DNA from: DATLED01 sp046597375
Lineage (GTDB): Bacteria > Actinomycetota > Acidimicrobiia > Acidimicrobiales > CADCTF01
Length of the DNA: 18,602 nucleotides
Direction of reading: 5' to 3'
Assembly (NCBI GenBank): GCA_046597375.1
Contig: JBKJKM010000121.1
Location: 1-18,602 of the forward strand
The notes below the pieces were generated by a model that made no database searches, had not been told where the DNA came from, and saw nothing but the letters and a program-made list of their open reading frames with translations. This document shows positions 1 through 8,752 of the stretch, one piece after another. A program made the position numbers and the translations under genes. Position 1 is the stretch's first letter. Every line of letters starts with the position of its first letter.

Positions 1-95
1 ACCGGTAGTTGTGGGAGGCCGACCAGCGCGCAGCAGAGGCCGACCGGTAGTTGTGGGAGGCCGACCGGCGGGCAGCAGAGGCCGACCGGTAGTAG
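1..95. repeat. 21/42-bp tandem repeat upstream of the ABC operon
   Basis: A 42-bp unit occurs at 1-42 and 43-84, with two mismatches (positions 25/67 and 29/71), and a third copy begins at 85. Each unit is built of two 21-bp halves that share the ends ACC(A/G)G and AGGCCG but differ in the middle (GGTAGTTGTGGG against a GCAGCAG-type core), giving an A-B-A-B-A pattern. Because 21 is a multiple of three, the repeat reads as heptapeptide repeats in both open forward frames. The array may extend beyond the window. There are no unique spacers, so it is not a CRISPR. It could be a coding tail of an upstream gene or a noncoding minisatellite. Confidence 0.85.
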
Positions 96-105
96 AACTC
101 TGGGC

Positions 106-109
<4 letters not shown>
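2..109 (+). CDS. possible 3' end of an upstream gene (partial, low-complexity tail)
   Basis: The second forward frame is open from the window edge to a TGA at 107-109 that overlaps the ATG of the next gene as ATGA. It would encode a repetitive tail with units such as PVVVGGR and PAGSRGR, ending in VVELWA. The 4-base overlap matches the junction style of the operon downstream, which is the main argument that it is coding. Against it, the first forward frame is also open through the same repeat and runs in phase into the ATPase, so lack of stops means little here. The protein cannot be identified from this fragment. Confidence 0.25.
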
Positions 110-911
<802 letters not shown>

Positions 912-924
<13 letters not shown>

Positions 925-1709
925 CTTCGCCCACCACGACGACGGCGCCGTTGCTGCGGGTAGATGCGATCACGCTGCGATTTCGTGGCGTAACGGCGCT
1001 CGACGGGGTCACCTTCGACGTGGCTGATGGTGAGCTCTTCGCCGTCATCGGCCCGAATGGCGCCGGCAAGACCTCGATCTTCAACTGCCTGAACCAGGTG
1101 TACCGACCGCAGGACGGTTCGATACGTCTCGGCGACATCGAGCTCATCGGGAAGCGCCCTCCCGAGACGGCGCACCTCGGGGTCGCCCGCACGTTCCAGA
1201 ACGTCGCGTTGTTCTCCAACCTCGACGTGGTCGACAACCTCATGCTCGGTCGCCACCACGTGATGAAGACGGGGTTTGCCCTCGGGGCCCTCTGGAGGGG
1301 CCCGGCCCGGCGGGAGGAGATCGCCAACCGGGCGCGGTGCGAGGAGATCATCGACTTCCTCGAGCTGCAGCCCTACCGCCTGTCGCCGGTCGGGGTGCTG
1401 CCCTACGGCGTGCAGAAGCGCATCGAGCTGGGCCGAGCGCTGGCGATGGAACCGAAGCTGCTGCTGCTCGACGAGCCGGTCGCCGGCATGAACCTCGAGG
1501 AGACCGAGGACATGGCCCGCTACATCCTCGACATCAAGGCCCGCCTCGGCATCGCCATGATCCTCGTCGAGCACGACATGCACATGGTGATGGACATCGC
1601 CGATCGGGTCATGGTGCTCGACTTCGGTCGCGTCATCGCCACCGGCCGCCCCGACGAGGTGCAGGCCGATCCCGAGGTCATTCGGGCGTACCTTGGGGAG
1701 GCGTCGTGA
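912..1709 (+). CDS. livG: LivG-type ABC transporter ATP-binding protein
   Basis: This is the second ATPase subunit of the Liv-type importer and partner of the preceding LivF. Of its 265 residues, Walker A GPNGAGKT is at 47-54, the family-typical degenerate signature LPYGVQKR at 163-170, Walker B KLLLLDEP at 182-189, and the switch His is H221 in VEHDM. The Q-loop region reads RTFQN (93-97). The ATG at 912 gives a 13-base overlap with livF. A GTG at 921, in a GTGA overlap like those at the next two junctions, is an equally good start and would shorten the protein by three residues. The N-terminus M-x-GVTSP...PLLRV closely resembles that of the preceding ATPase, which favours the ATG. It ends in a GTGA overlap with the CoA ligase gene. 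Confidence 0.94.
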
Positions 1710-3526
1710 CGGCAACACTGCCGGCACCTGATGCCACGACGACGTCGGGACGCACACTGCCGGCCATCCTTCTCGAGCGGGGCCGTACGCAGGGCGGTGA
1801 CGTCGCGTTGCGGAAGAAGGCGCTCGGACGGTGGCGCACCTACACGTGGTCGGAGTACGCCGATCGGGCCAGTCGCATCGGGCGGGCGCTCCTCGAACTG
1901 GGAATCGAGCCCGGCGATCGGGTGGCGGTGCACAGCGAGAACCGCGTGGCGTGGCTGCTGGCCGACCTCGGGATCCAGGGCATCGGGGCCGTCACCGTCG
2001 GGATCTACCCGACGAGTCCGGCGGCTGAGGTCGAGTATCTGCTGTCGCACTCGGAGTCGCGCATCGTCATCGTCGAGGATCAGGAGCAGCTCGACAAGAC
2101 CCTCGCCGTGCGCGAGCGGCTCCCGCGACTCGAGAAGATCGTGCTGATCGACACCAGCGGACTGCGGGGGTTCACCGATCCGATGGTGGTCACGCTCGCC
2201 GACCTGGAGTTGCTCGGCGAGCAACGGCCGGTTGAGGAATTCAGCCGGCGCGTCGCCGCTCTCGACGAGTCCGACGTGGCCGTCATCGTGTATACGTCGG
2301 GCACCACGGGTCCACCCAAGGGCGCCATGCTCACTCACGACAACCTGCAGGCGGCGGCCCGCGCCAGCGCCCGCGCCTTCGGCGTGCAAGCCGGCGACGA
2401 GGTGGTCTCCTATCTCCCCCTGTGCCACATCGCCGAGCGCCTCGTCTCGGTGATCAACGCTGTGGCACTGGGCTACACGGTCAACTTTCCGGAGAGTCCG
2501 AACACGGTGCCGCAGGACCTGGCCGAGATCCAGCCGACCTTCTTCCTCGGGGTGCCTCGCGTCTGGGAGAAGTTCCTCGCCGGCGTCGAGATTCGCATGG
2601 AGGACGCGTCGGCGTTGAAGCGGGCCAACTACCGGTTCTGGATGACGCGGGGTCGGGCCATGTCGGCCAAGCGTCTTCGGGGTGGTTCTTCCGGCGGCAT
2701 CGTCTACTTCCTCGGCTGGTTGCTGCTCTACCGCAGCGTGCGGAGGAAGCTGGGCCTCGGGCGGGTGCGCGAGGCGATCTCCGGCGCCGCGCCGATCGCC
2801 CCGCAGGTGCTCGAGTGGTTCTGGACCATTGGGGTGCCGGTGCGTGAGGGCTACGGCCAGACCGAGGGCACGGCCATCGGCACCCTCAACCCGCACGGTG
2901 ACGTGCGCATCGGAACGGTGGGACGGCCGCTCACTGGCACCGAACTGCGGATCGCCGAGGACGGCGAGATCCTGTTGCGTTCGGCCGGCGTCTTTGCCGG
3001 TTACCTCAACAACGACGACGCCACCCGCGAGACGGTCGATGACGATGGGTGGCTCCACACCGGCGATGTCGGCACCCTTGATGCCGATGGGTACCTCTCG
3101 ATCACCGATCGCAAGAAGGACATCATCATCACGGCCGGCGGCAAGAACATCTCTCCGGCGGAGATCGAGAACCGGCTCAAGGTCTCGCCCTATATCAAGG
3201 AGGCCATCGTCATCGGAGACCGTCGCAAGTATCTGTCGGCTCTCATTGGCATCGAGCTCGACACCGTCGGCAACTGGGCCGGGAAGAACGGTGTGCCCTT
3301 CACCACTTACGGCGACCTTGCGGCCAAGCCCGAGATCTTCGCGCTCGTGCAAGCCGCGGTCAACGAGGTCAACCGTGATCTGGCCCAAGTGGAGACCATC
3401 AAGCGGTTCACGCTCCTGGAACGGGAGCTGGATCAGGAGGAGGGGGAGCTGACGGCCACGCAGAAGGTGAAGCGGGCCGCCGTCGCCGGCGAGTTCTCGG
3501 CCGAGATCGAGGCGATGTACACGTGA
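1706..3526 (+). CDS. AMP-binding long-chain-type acyl-CoA synthetase within the ABC operon
   Basis: This is a 606-residue ANL-superfamily ligase. By family, it activates a carboxylic acid with ATP to the acyl-adenylate and transfers it to CoA. The phosphate loop YTSGTTGPPKG is at 196-206, YGQTEG begins at 383, TGD ends at D454, and DRKKDIIITAGGKNISP follows. The C-terminal ELTATQKVKR contains the probable catalytic Lys (K587) and resembles the LTxTxKVKR end of long-chain (FadD15/bubblegum-like) enzymes more than that of acetyl-CoA synthetases. The start is GTG at 1706, overlapping the livG stop as GTGA; the frame is open further upstream but that part is antisense-like Arg/His-rich noise. The 3' end overlaps livH as GTGA. 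Its position between the ATPases and permeases suggests it acts on the imported substrate. The exact acid cannot be read from the sequence. Confidence 0.93.
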   Translation: MTATLPAPDATTTSGRTLPAILLERGRTQGGDVALRKKALGRWRTYTWSEYADRASRIGRALLELGIEPGDRVAVHSENRVAWLLADLGIQGIGAVTVGIYPTSPAAEVEYLLSHSESRIVIVEDQEQLDKTLAVRERLPRLEKIVLIDTSGLRGFTDPMVVTLADLELLGEQRPVEEFSRRVAALDESDVAVIVYTSGTTGPPKGAMLTHDNLQAAARASARAFGVQAGDEVVSYLPLCHIAERLVSVINAVALGYTVNFPESPNTVPQDLAEIQPTFFLGVPRVWEKFLAGVEIRMEDASALKRANYRFWMTRGRAMSAKRLRGGSSGGIVYFLGWLLLYRSVRRKLGLGRVREAISGAAPIAPQVLEWFWTIGVPVREGYGQTEGTAIGTLNPHGDVRIGTVGRPLTGTELRIAEDGEILLRSAGVFAGYLNNDDATRETVDDDGWLHTGDVGTLDADGYLSITDRKKDIIITAGGKNISPAEIENRLKVSPYIKEAIVIGDRRKYLSALIGIELDTVGNWAGKNGVPFTTYGDLAAKPEIFALVQAAVNEVNRDLAQVETIKRFTLLERELDQEEGELTATQKVKRAAVAGEFSAEIEAMYT

Positions 3527-4419
3527 GCGACTTCCTACAGTTCCTGGTGGCCGGGGTGGCCGTCGGCACGCTGTACGCGCTCGTCGCCTTGGGGTTCGTG
3601 ATCATCTACAAGGCGACCGGCATCATCAACTTCGCACAGGGTGCACTGGCGTTGGTGGGCGCGTACCTCACCTACAACGCGTCGCAGACGTGGGGCCTGC
3701 CGTTCTACGTCGCCGTTCTCATTGCCGTGGTGGCGTGTGGCGTGCTCGGCCTACTCGTCGAGCGGCTGATCCTGTCGCGCATGGTCGGCCAGCCCGTGTT
3801 CGCCGTGATCATGATCACCATCGGGTTGTCGATCGTGATCGACCAGGTCGTGATCATGATCTGGGGCGGGGGCACGCTGGCCCTCGACGACCCATGGCAG
3901 TTGTCCACGTTCGACGTCGGCAGTGTGACGATCGCCGAGAGCGACTTGGCCCGCATCGTGGTGGCCGCCGTCCTGCTGGCGGCCTTCTTCGCCTTCTTCA
4001 AGTTCTCGGTCCTCGGCGTGGCCATGCGGGCGACCGCATCCGACCAGGAGGCGGCCTTGGCCCAAGGCATCAGCGTGCGGCGCATCGTCGGGGTCACCTG
4101 GGCGGTGGCAGCCGCCATCGCCACCATGGCGGGCGTGCTGCTGGCTTCGGGAGGGCGAGGCGTCGAGCCGTCACTCGGGATCATCGCCCTCGTCGCGTTT
4201 CCCGCTGTCATCCTCGGCGGGCTCGATTCGCCGGGCGGCGCCGTGATCGGCGGCGTCATCATCGGAATCGTGGAGGTGATGACCTCGGGGTACAGCGACC
4301 GGCTTCCCGAGTTCCTGGGCGCCAACTTCCAGCGGGTCACGCCCTACGTCGTGCTCGTGTTGATCCTGCTCATCCGTCCCTACGGTCTCTTCGGGACCAA
4401 GGAGGTGCAGCGGGTCTGA
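3523..4419 (+). CDS. livH: LivH-type ABC transporter permease
   Basis: This 298-residue integral membrane permease is one half of the translocation channel of the Liv-type importer. It has about eight hydrophobic segments, beginning with FLVAGVAVGTLYALVALGFV. Family motifs are GIINFAQGAL (33-42), the cytoplasmic EAA-like coupling region around 165-205 (GVAMRATASDQEAALAQGI), LGGLDSPGGAVIGG (231-244) and the C-terminal RPYGLFG (285-291). The length matches the family. The start is GTG within a GTGA overlap with the ligase gene, pointing to coupled translation. It ends in a TGATG overlap with livM. Confidence 0.94.
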   Translation: MSDFLQFLVAGVAVGTLYALVALGFVIIYKATGIINFAQGALALVGAYLTYNASQTWGLPFYVAVLIAVVACGVLGLLVERLILSRMVGQPVFAVIMITIGLSIVIDQVVIMIWGGGTLALDDPWQLSTFDVGSVTIAESDLARIVVAAVLLAAFFAFFKFSVLGVAMRATASDQEAALAQGISVRRIVGVTWAVAAAIATMAGVLLASGGRGVEPSLGIIALVAFPAVILGGLDSPGGAVIGGVIIGIVEVMTSGYSDRLPEFLGANFQRVTPYVVLVLILLIRPYGLFGTKEVQRV

Positions 4420-5516
4420 TGGCCTCGATTCTGCAACGGTTACGGCGACCGCCACTCACGACCGAGTACGGCCACGAGCTGCGGCTCATGGGCACACCGG
4501 CCAAGCGCCTCGGCATGTTGGGCCTCGCTGTCGTGTTCCTCGGCGCGCCCCTCTACCTGACCGACTTCCCGCTCTCGGTGCTCAACGTCGCGGGGATCTT
4601 CGTGATCGGCACGATCGGTCTGAACCTGCTCACCGGCTACACCGGCCAGGTCAGCCTCGGACACGCCTTCTTCATGGGCATCGGGGCCTATGTGTGGGCC
4701 CACTTCGGCGGCGAGCAGGGGATGTCGATCCTGGTGTGGTTGCCACTGGCGGCCGTCATCGGCGGCGCCGTTGGCGCCCTCGTCGGGCCGTTCGCCCTGC
4801 GGTTGCGTGGCAACTACCTGGCCATCGTCTCGCTTGGGCTGGTCTTCATCGGCATCCACATCTGGAAGAACTTCGAATCGGTCACCGGCGGCGGCATCGG
4901 CTTCAGCGGCGAGGATCGCGGTGCCTATCTCGGCCCGCTCAACTTCGAGAAGCTCGAGCTGGGCGGGCAGACCTTTACCGTCGACCAGTCGTACTTCTGG
5001 TTGGTCTGGGCGGTCGTCGCGCTTATGGCGCTGCTGGCCAAGAACATCGTGCGCAGCCGACCGGGTCGCGCCATGCAGGCGATCCGCGATCGAGACGTGG
5101 CGGCCGCCGTCGTCGGCGTGAACCTGGCGCGCTACAAGGTCGGTGCGTTCGTGTTGTCGAGCGCTTATGCCGCCGTCGCCGGGGCGCTGTACGGGTCGTA
5201 CTTCAACTTCGTGAACCCGGAGTACTGGAACCTGTTCCTCTCCATCCAGTTCATCGCCATGGTGATCGTCGGGGGGGTTGGCACCATCTTCGGATCCATC
5301 CTCGGTGGCATCTTCGTCGGTAGCGTCCCCAGTCTCATCTCCAACTACGGGGATGCCATCCCGCTCATCGACCGGCTCGGCATCAGCGTGCCCGAGTTCA
5401 ACGCCATTCTCTTCGGGATCGTGATCGTCCTCTTCCTCGTGCTCGAACCGCACGGGTTGGCGGGGATCTGGTTTCGCATCAAGGCCTACTTCCGGGCCTG
5501 GCCGTTCTCGTACTGA
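4419..5516 (+). CDS. livM: LivM-type ABC transporter permease
   Basis: This 365-residue permease is the second membrane subunit, expected to pair with LivH. The family motif GYTGQVSLGHA is at 73-83, the EAA-like coupling loop at about 216-259 (GRAMQAIRDRDVAAAVVGV), GGVGTIFGSILGG at 285-297, and the C-terminal EPHGLAGIW near 343-351. The N-terminus has about 30 hydrophilic residues before the first membrane segment. The ATG at 4419 overlaps the livH stop (TGATG); the frame is open further upstream, but that stretch lies inside livH and has no membrane-protein character. It is followed after 27 bases by the binding-protein gene. Confidence 0.94.
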   Translation: MASILQRLRRPPLTTEYGHELRLMGTPAKRLGMLGLAVVFLGAPLYLTDFPLSVLNVAGIFVIGTIGLNLLTGYTGQVSLGHAFFMGIGAYVWAHFGGEQGMSILVWLPLAAVIGGAVGALVGPFALRLRGNYLAIVSLGLVFIGIHIWKNFESVTGGGIGFSGEDRGAYLGPLNFEKLELGGQTFTVDQSYFWLVWAVVALMALLAKNIVRSRPGRAMQAIRDRDVAAAVVGVNLARYKVGAFVLSSAYAAVAGALYGSYFNFVNPEYWNLFLSIQFIAMVIVGGVGTIFGSILGGIFVGSVPSLISNYGDAIPLIDRLGISVPEFNAILFGIVIVLFLVLEPHGLAGIWFRIKAYFRAWPFSY

Positions 5517-5531
5517 CCATTCCAACGACAC

Positions 5532-5538
5532 AGGGGGA
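5532..5538 (+). promoter_or_regulatory. Shine-Dalgarno site of the binding-protein gene
   Basis: AGGGGGA lies 5 bases before the ATG at 5544. It is the only clear ribosome-binding site in the operon, whose earlier genes start in overlaps. It would let the binding protein be translated independently and in excess of the membrane parts. Confidence 0.6.
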
Positions 5539-5543
5539 CCTGC

Positions 5544-6842
5544 ATGCACGACACCACCCGATCCAACCGGCGCTTCCTCGCCGCCCTGCTCACCTTGCTC
5601 CTTCTGGCGGCGGCCTGCGGCGGCCGTGACGACAGCGAGAGCGACGACTCCGCCGCCGACGACGAGACGACCGAGAGCACGGCGAAGAAGGAACTGGCGG
5701 CCGGGCCAGGCTTCGACCTCACCACGATCAAGGTCGGCGCCCTGACGCCGCTGACCGGACCGGTCGCCGCCGTCATCGGTATCCCGTTGACCGAGGGCAA
5801 CAAGGTCTACCTGGAGAAGGTCAACGCCGCCGGCGGCATCGGCGGCAAGTACAAGCTCGAGCTGCTCGCCGAGGACAACGTCTACAACACCGACAACACG
5901 AAGACGAAGTACAAGCAGATCAAAGATCAGGTCGTGATGTTCGCCCAGATCCTTGGCACGCCCCCGACCAGCGCCGTCCTCGTCGACCTCAAGACCGACA
6001 AGATCATGGCGTCCCCGGCCTCTCTCGATGCTGCGTGGGTTGCCGAGGAGAACCTCCTCCCCGTCGGCGGCCCCTACCAGGCCCAGATCATCAACGGTCT
6101 CGCCTATGCCCTCGGCGAGGGTGGCGCCAAGGACAAGACGGTGTGCGCCTTCGCCGCCGACGACGCGTACGGCGAGGCCGGCCTCCAGGGACTCGACTTC
6201 GCCGAGAAGGAGCTGAAGTTCACCAAGGGCGTCGTGACCCGCTACACGACGACCGACACCGACTTCACGGCGCAGGTGACCCAGCTCAAGAACGCCAATT
6301 GCGGCATCGTCACGATGACGTCGCTGCCGACCCAGACCAACACCTTCCTCGGCAAGGCGCAGCAGCTCGGCTTCGACCCGCAGTTCTACGTCAACCAGTC
6401 GCCCACGTGGGTGTCGGCGTTCGCCGCCAGCCCCCTGTGGCAGAAGAACGTGCTCGTCATGGGCGAGGGCACCACCTGGGGCGACACGGCGGTGCCGGGG
6501 ATGAAAGAGATGATCGAGGACGTCGCCAAGTTCCGCCCCGACCAGAAGCCGGACAGTTACTTCACCTTCGGCTACGCCCAGATGAAGGCCGTCGTGGCGC
6601 TGCTCGAGAAGGCCGTCGAGCTCGGCGACCTCAGCCGTGAAGGGGTCCTCGATGCCAGCGAGAAGCTGGGCACGGTCGAGTTCGGAGGCCTCTTCGGCGA
6701 CTATGGCTACGGCAAGGTGGCCGATCGCCAGCCACCGAAAGCCAGCACGGTCTACAAGGTCAGTGCCACCGTCCCCGGCGGTCTCGAGGCCGTGAAGAAG
6801 AACTTCTTGTCCGATGCCGCCAAGAAGTTCGAGCTGGCGTAG
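5544..6842 (+). CDS. LivK-like substrate-binding lipoprotein of the ABC importer
   Basis: This 432-residue extracytoplasmic binding protein (Peripla_BP_6 / leucine-binding type) should deliver the substrate to LivHM. The N-terminus is a lipoprotein signal: basic residues (NRR), the hydrophobic stretch FLAALLTLLLLAAA, and Cys25 as lipidation site (LAAACGG). An acidic, Ser/Asp/Glu-rich tether follows to about residue 48. The mature domain begins with IKVGALTPLTGPVA, typical of the family, and contains NAAGGIGGKYKLELL and DDAYGEAGLQG. Of the six operon genes, only this one has a strong Shine-Dalgarno sequence. Its stop codon directly abuts that of the convergent HEAT-repeat gene. The ligand is unknown; the presence of a CoA ligase in the operon suggests a carboxylic acid, though family members also bind amino acids, amides and urea. 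Confidence 0.92.
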   Translation: MHDTTRSNRRFLAALLTLLLLAAACGGRDDSESDDSAADDETTESTAKKELAAGPGFDLTTIKVGALTPLTGPVAAVIGIPLTEGNKVYLEKVNAAGGIGGKYKLELLAEDNVYNTDNTKTKYKQIKDQVVMFAQILGTPPTSAVLVDLKTDKIMASPASLDAAWVAEENLLPVGGPYQAQIINGLAYALGEGGAKDKTVCAFAADDAYGEAGLQGLDFAEKELKFTKGVVTRYTTTDTDFTAQVTQLKNANCGIVTMTSLPTQTNTFLGKAQQLGFDPQFYVNQSPTWVSAFAASPLWQKNVLVMGEGTTWGDTAVPGMKEMIEDVAKFRPDQKPDSYFTFGYAQMKAVVALLEKAVELGDLSREGVLDASEKLGTVEFGGLFGDYGYGKVADRQPPKASTVYKVSATVPGGLEAVKKNFLSDAAKKFELA

Positions 6843-7463
6843 CTAGTCGAGCAGATCTTCTGCGGCTTGGCGCACCTGCCAGTCGCGGTCGGTCAAGGCA
6901 CGTCGGAGGGCCGTCTCCACGTCCTCGCCCTCGAAAGGGGCGAGGGCGAGGACGGCCCTCCGTCGTATCGCCGGCTTGTCGGTGGTGGCGGCGAGGATGG
7001 CTGGCAGCCCGGCCGGGTCGCCCAAGGCTCCGAGGGCGGCCACGGCGGCTTCCCGGGCCAGGGGATCGGCGTGGTCAACGGCGACCTGGCTGAGCCGCAG
7101 CACGGTCGGTGGCGGCGCCGCCGACCGTTCTCCGAGCGCCCATGCCGTCGCCTCGACGACCAGTGGGTCCTCATCGGCGAGGAGCGGGATGAGGTCGACG
7201 TCCGCCCGATGGCGTGCCTCGGCGGCGGCGCGGCGGCGAACGAGGGGATCGGCGTCGGCGAGGGCGGAGATCAGGGCCTCGGTATCGAGGTCGCCCAGCC
7301 GACCGAGGGCGCCGAGCGCCGTGGCTCGCACGGTGGGGGCCGGGTCGGTGAGAAACGCCCGAGCCGCCTCCGCGTCCCGGCGGTGTCCGGCGATTGCGGC
7401 TTGGCGTCGACGCTCGGTCACTGCACGGGCAGCCTCAGGGTCGTCGTCCATGATGCCGACCAT
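6843..7463 (-). CDS. HEAT-repeat (PBS-lyase-like) protein
   Basis: This is a soluble protein of about 206 residues made almost entirely of HEAT-like helical repeats of roughly 30 residues. Examples are PTVRATALGALGRLGD, PLVRRRAAAEARHR, PLVVEATAWALGER, PLAREAAVAALGALGDP and PAIRRRAVLALAPFE, with DWQVRQAAEDLLD at the end. Such proteins are usually interaction scaffolds; no catalytic residues or membrane segment are visible and no partner can be named. The start is uncertain: ATG codons at 7463, 7451 and 7517 are in frame, none with a clear Shine-Dalgarno sequence. The ATG at 7517 would overlap the start of the divergent sortase gene, so a shorter form is preferred. It is convergent with the binding-protein gene with zero bases between the stops. 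Confidence 0.82.
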   Translation of the reverse strand: MVGIMDDDPEAARAVTERRRQAAIAGHRRDAEAARAFLTDPAPTVRATALGALGRLGDLDTEALISALADADPLVRRRAAAEARHRADVDLIPLLADEDPLVVEATAWALGERSAAPPPTVLRLSQVAVDHADPLAREAAVAALGALGDPAGLPAILAATTDKPAIRRRAVLALAPFEGEDVETALRRALTDRDWQVRQAAEDLLD

Positions 7464-7515
7464 GGTGGAGGCCCGCTCGCAACATCGCCAGCGGGGATGC
7501 GAAACTGGGAGCAGC

Positions 7516-8268
7516 ATGAACGACCCGCGCCGCTACCTCCTGCCGATCGTGGCGGGGTTGTTGCTGACGACCGCCGTCTCCGTCGCGGTCCTCGAGCGGG
7601 GCGAGCCGGCGCAGGCCGCCACCGAATCCCCGATCCTGCAGGTGGCGCCGACGACCACGGCTCCCCCCGCCACCACACCTCCGACGACCGAGGCCCCGAC
7701 GACAACGGCGCCGGAGGCGACGACCACCACTGCGCTGCCGGCACCCGCCCGGACGACCGGGGGCGCGGTCAACCCCCCCCGCAACTCCTACGCTCCGGAG
7801 CCAATTCAGGAGATCGGTCGCATCGAAATCCCGAAGATCGGCCTGAACTGGAAGGTGATGCACGGCATCACGCTGCGCAACATCGACCACGGCCCGAGCC
7901 ACTGGCCCGGGACGCCCCTTCCCGGCGAGCAGAGCAACACGGTCTTCGCCGGGCACCGCACGACCCACGGGGCCCCATTCCGACGGATCCACGAGTTGGT
8001 GCCAGGCGACGAGATCTTTTTCTCGATCGCGGGTGTGCGTAGCCGGTACCTGGTGACCGGCCAGGAGATCGTCAGGCCCGATCGTCTTGACATTGTGAAT
8101 CCGACGCCGACGCCGATCGCCACGCTGTTCGCCTGTCATCCGCCGGGGTCTGCGAAATTCCGCATCGTCGTGCGTGCCGCATTGGCGCAAGCCGAAGCGC
8201 CCGCTCCGCTTGAGCCGGTCGAGGCCGACCCGCGGCCGGCTCCCGCCGAGCCGCCGGCCGACGCCTGA
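7516..8268 (+). CDS. sortase (class D/E-like) with Thr/Pro-rich stalk
   Basis: This is a 250-residue membrane-anchored transpeptidase that, by family, attaches sorting-signal proteins to the cell wall. An N-terminal signal anchor is seen (YLLPIVAGLLLTTAVSVAVL, about 7-26), then a Thr/Pro/Ala-rich extracellular stalk (about 45-85), and the sortase barrel from IGRIEIPKIGLNW. Catalytic residues are His147 in FAGHR, Cys207 in TLFACHP and Arg216 (or Arg220) in KFRIVVRA. A Pro/Ala/Glu-rich tail of 30 residues follows the barrel. The TLxxC pattern fits class D/E rather than class A, but the class is inferred. GGAG sits just before the ATG at 7516; the frame is open upstream but there it lies antisense to the HEAT-repeat gene. 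No sorting-signal substrate is encoded in the window. Confidence 0.9.
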   Translation: MNDPRRYLLPIVAGLLLTTAVSVAVLERGEPAQAATESPILQVAPTTTAPPATTPPTTEAPTTTAPEATTTTALPAPARTTGGAVNPPRNSYAPEPIQEIGRIEIPKIGLNWKVMHGITLRNIDHGPSHWPGTPLPGEQSNTVFAGHRTTHGAPFRRIHELVPGDEIFFSIAGVRSRYLVTGQEIVRPDRLDIVNPTPTPIATLFACHPPGSAKFRIVVRAALAQAEAPAPLEPVEADPRPAPAEPPADA

Positions 8269-8318
8269 GGCGAACTCCCGCTCAAGGGGCGCTCCGTCCG
8301 TTCCGATGCTCTGGTGCG

Positions 8319-8326
8319 GAAAGGAG
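8319..8326 (+). promoter_or_regulatory. Shine-Dalgarno site deciding the start of the small conserved protein
   Basis: GAAAGGAG is placed 6 bases before the ATG at 8333. It fixes that start against the longer open frame that reaches back into the sortase gene, and is the best ribosome-binding site in the window. Confidence 0.65.
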
Positions 8327-8332
8327 CAAGGC

Positions 8333-8752
8333 ATGTCGCACATGGTCATCTATAGGTCGGTCGAGGGTTCGCCGGTGTTCCACCAGGTGGAGAGCCTGGA
8401 GGACGCCGCGAGGCACGTCGAAACCCTGCGCAACGCTGGGCAAGGCGCCGACGCTCGGATCTTCTCGATGAAGGAGGTCAAGATCGAGGTCAAGACGTAC
8501 TACCGGGTCGAGGTTGCCTCCGTGGAGGAGAAGCCCGCCCCTGTGGCGCCGGTCCAGGCCGCGGTTGCACCGCCGGCCCCCTCGGCTCCGGCCCCGGTCG
8601 CCCCTGTGGCCGAGGTGGCCACCCCCGCACCCGCCCCCGTCGCGGCTGCGGCGTCGGCGCCATCGGCCGCTCCTGCGGCCGTCAAGCCGGAGCCGGCGGT
8701 GGCTGCGGCCGCCGCCAACGGCGGACGGTTCGGGCTCTTCGGTAAGGGCTAA
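8333..8752 (+). CDS. small conserved actinobacterial protein with Ala/Pro-rich tail
   Basis: This 139-residue protein has two parts. Residues 1-62 look folded (MSHMVIYRSVEGSPVFHQ, then EDAARHVETLRN and ARIFSMKEVKIEVKTYYRVEV). I associate this pattern, from memory, with an uncharacterised family in actinobacteria; no function is known to me. Residues 66-128 are low-complexity Ala/Pro/Val, and the end GGRFGLFGKG is Gly/Phe-rich and could be a short binding motif. There is no signal peptide or membrane segment. It follows the sortase gene by 64 bases on the same strand and may be co-transcribed. Its TAA stop overlaps the stop codon of the convergent gene (8749-8752). Confidence 0.8.
   Translation: MSHMVIYRSVEGSPVFHQVESLEDAARHVETLRNAGQGADARIFSMKEVKIEVKTYYRVEVASVEEKPAPVAPVQAAVAPPAPSAPAPVAPVAEVATPAPAPVAAAASAPSAAPAAVKPEPAVAAAAANGGRFGLFGKG

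Noticed and set aside
1..95. Possible CRISPR array
   Set aside because: The units are contiguous with no variable spacers, so it is a tandem repeat.
1520..3388. Long open frame on the - strand opposite the acyl-CoA synthetase
   Set aside because: It is His/Arg/Asp-rich with no recognisable domain; it is the usual antisense shadow of a GC-rich gene whose + strand product has complete catalytic motifs.
4440..5549. Open frame on the - strand opposite livM
   Set aside because: It is a Glu/Asp/His-rich shadow; the + strand gives a complete LivM permease with family motifs.
6851..6863. Inverted repeat GCAGA-TCT-TCTGC near the convergent stops, considered as a bidirectional terminator
   Set aside because: The stem is short, it lies within HEAT-repeat coding sequence and no T tract is present on either strand.
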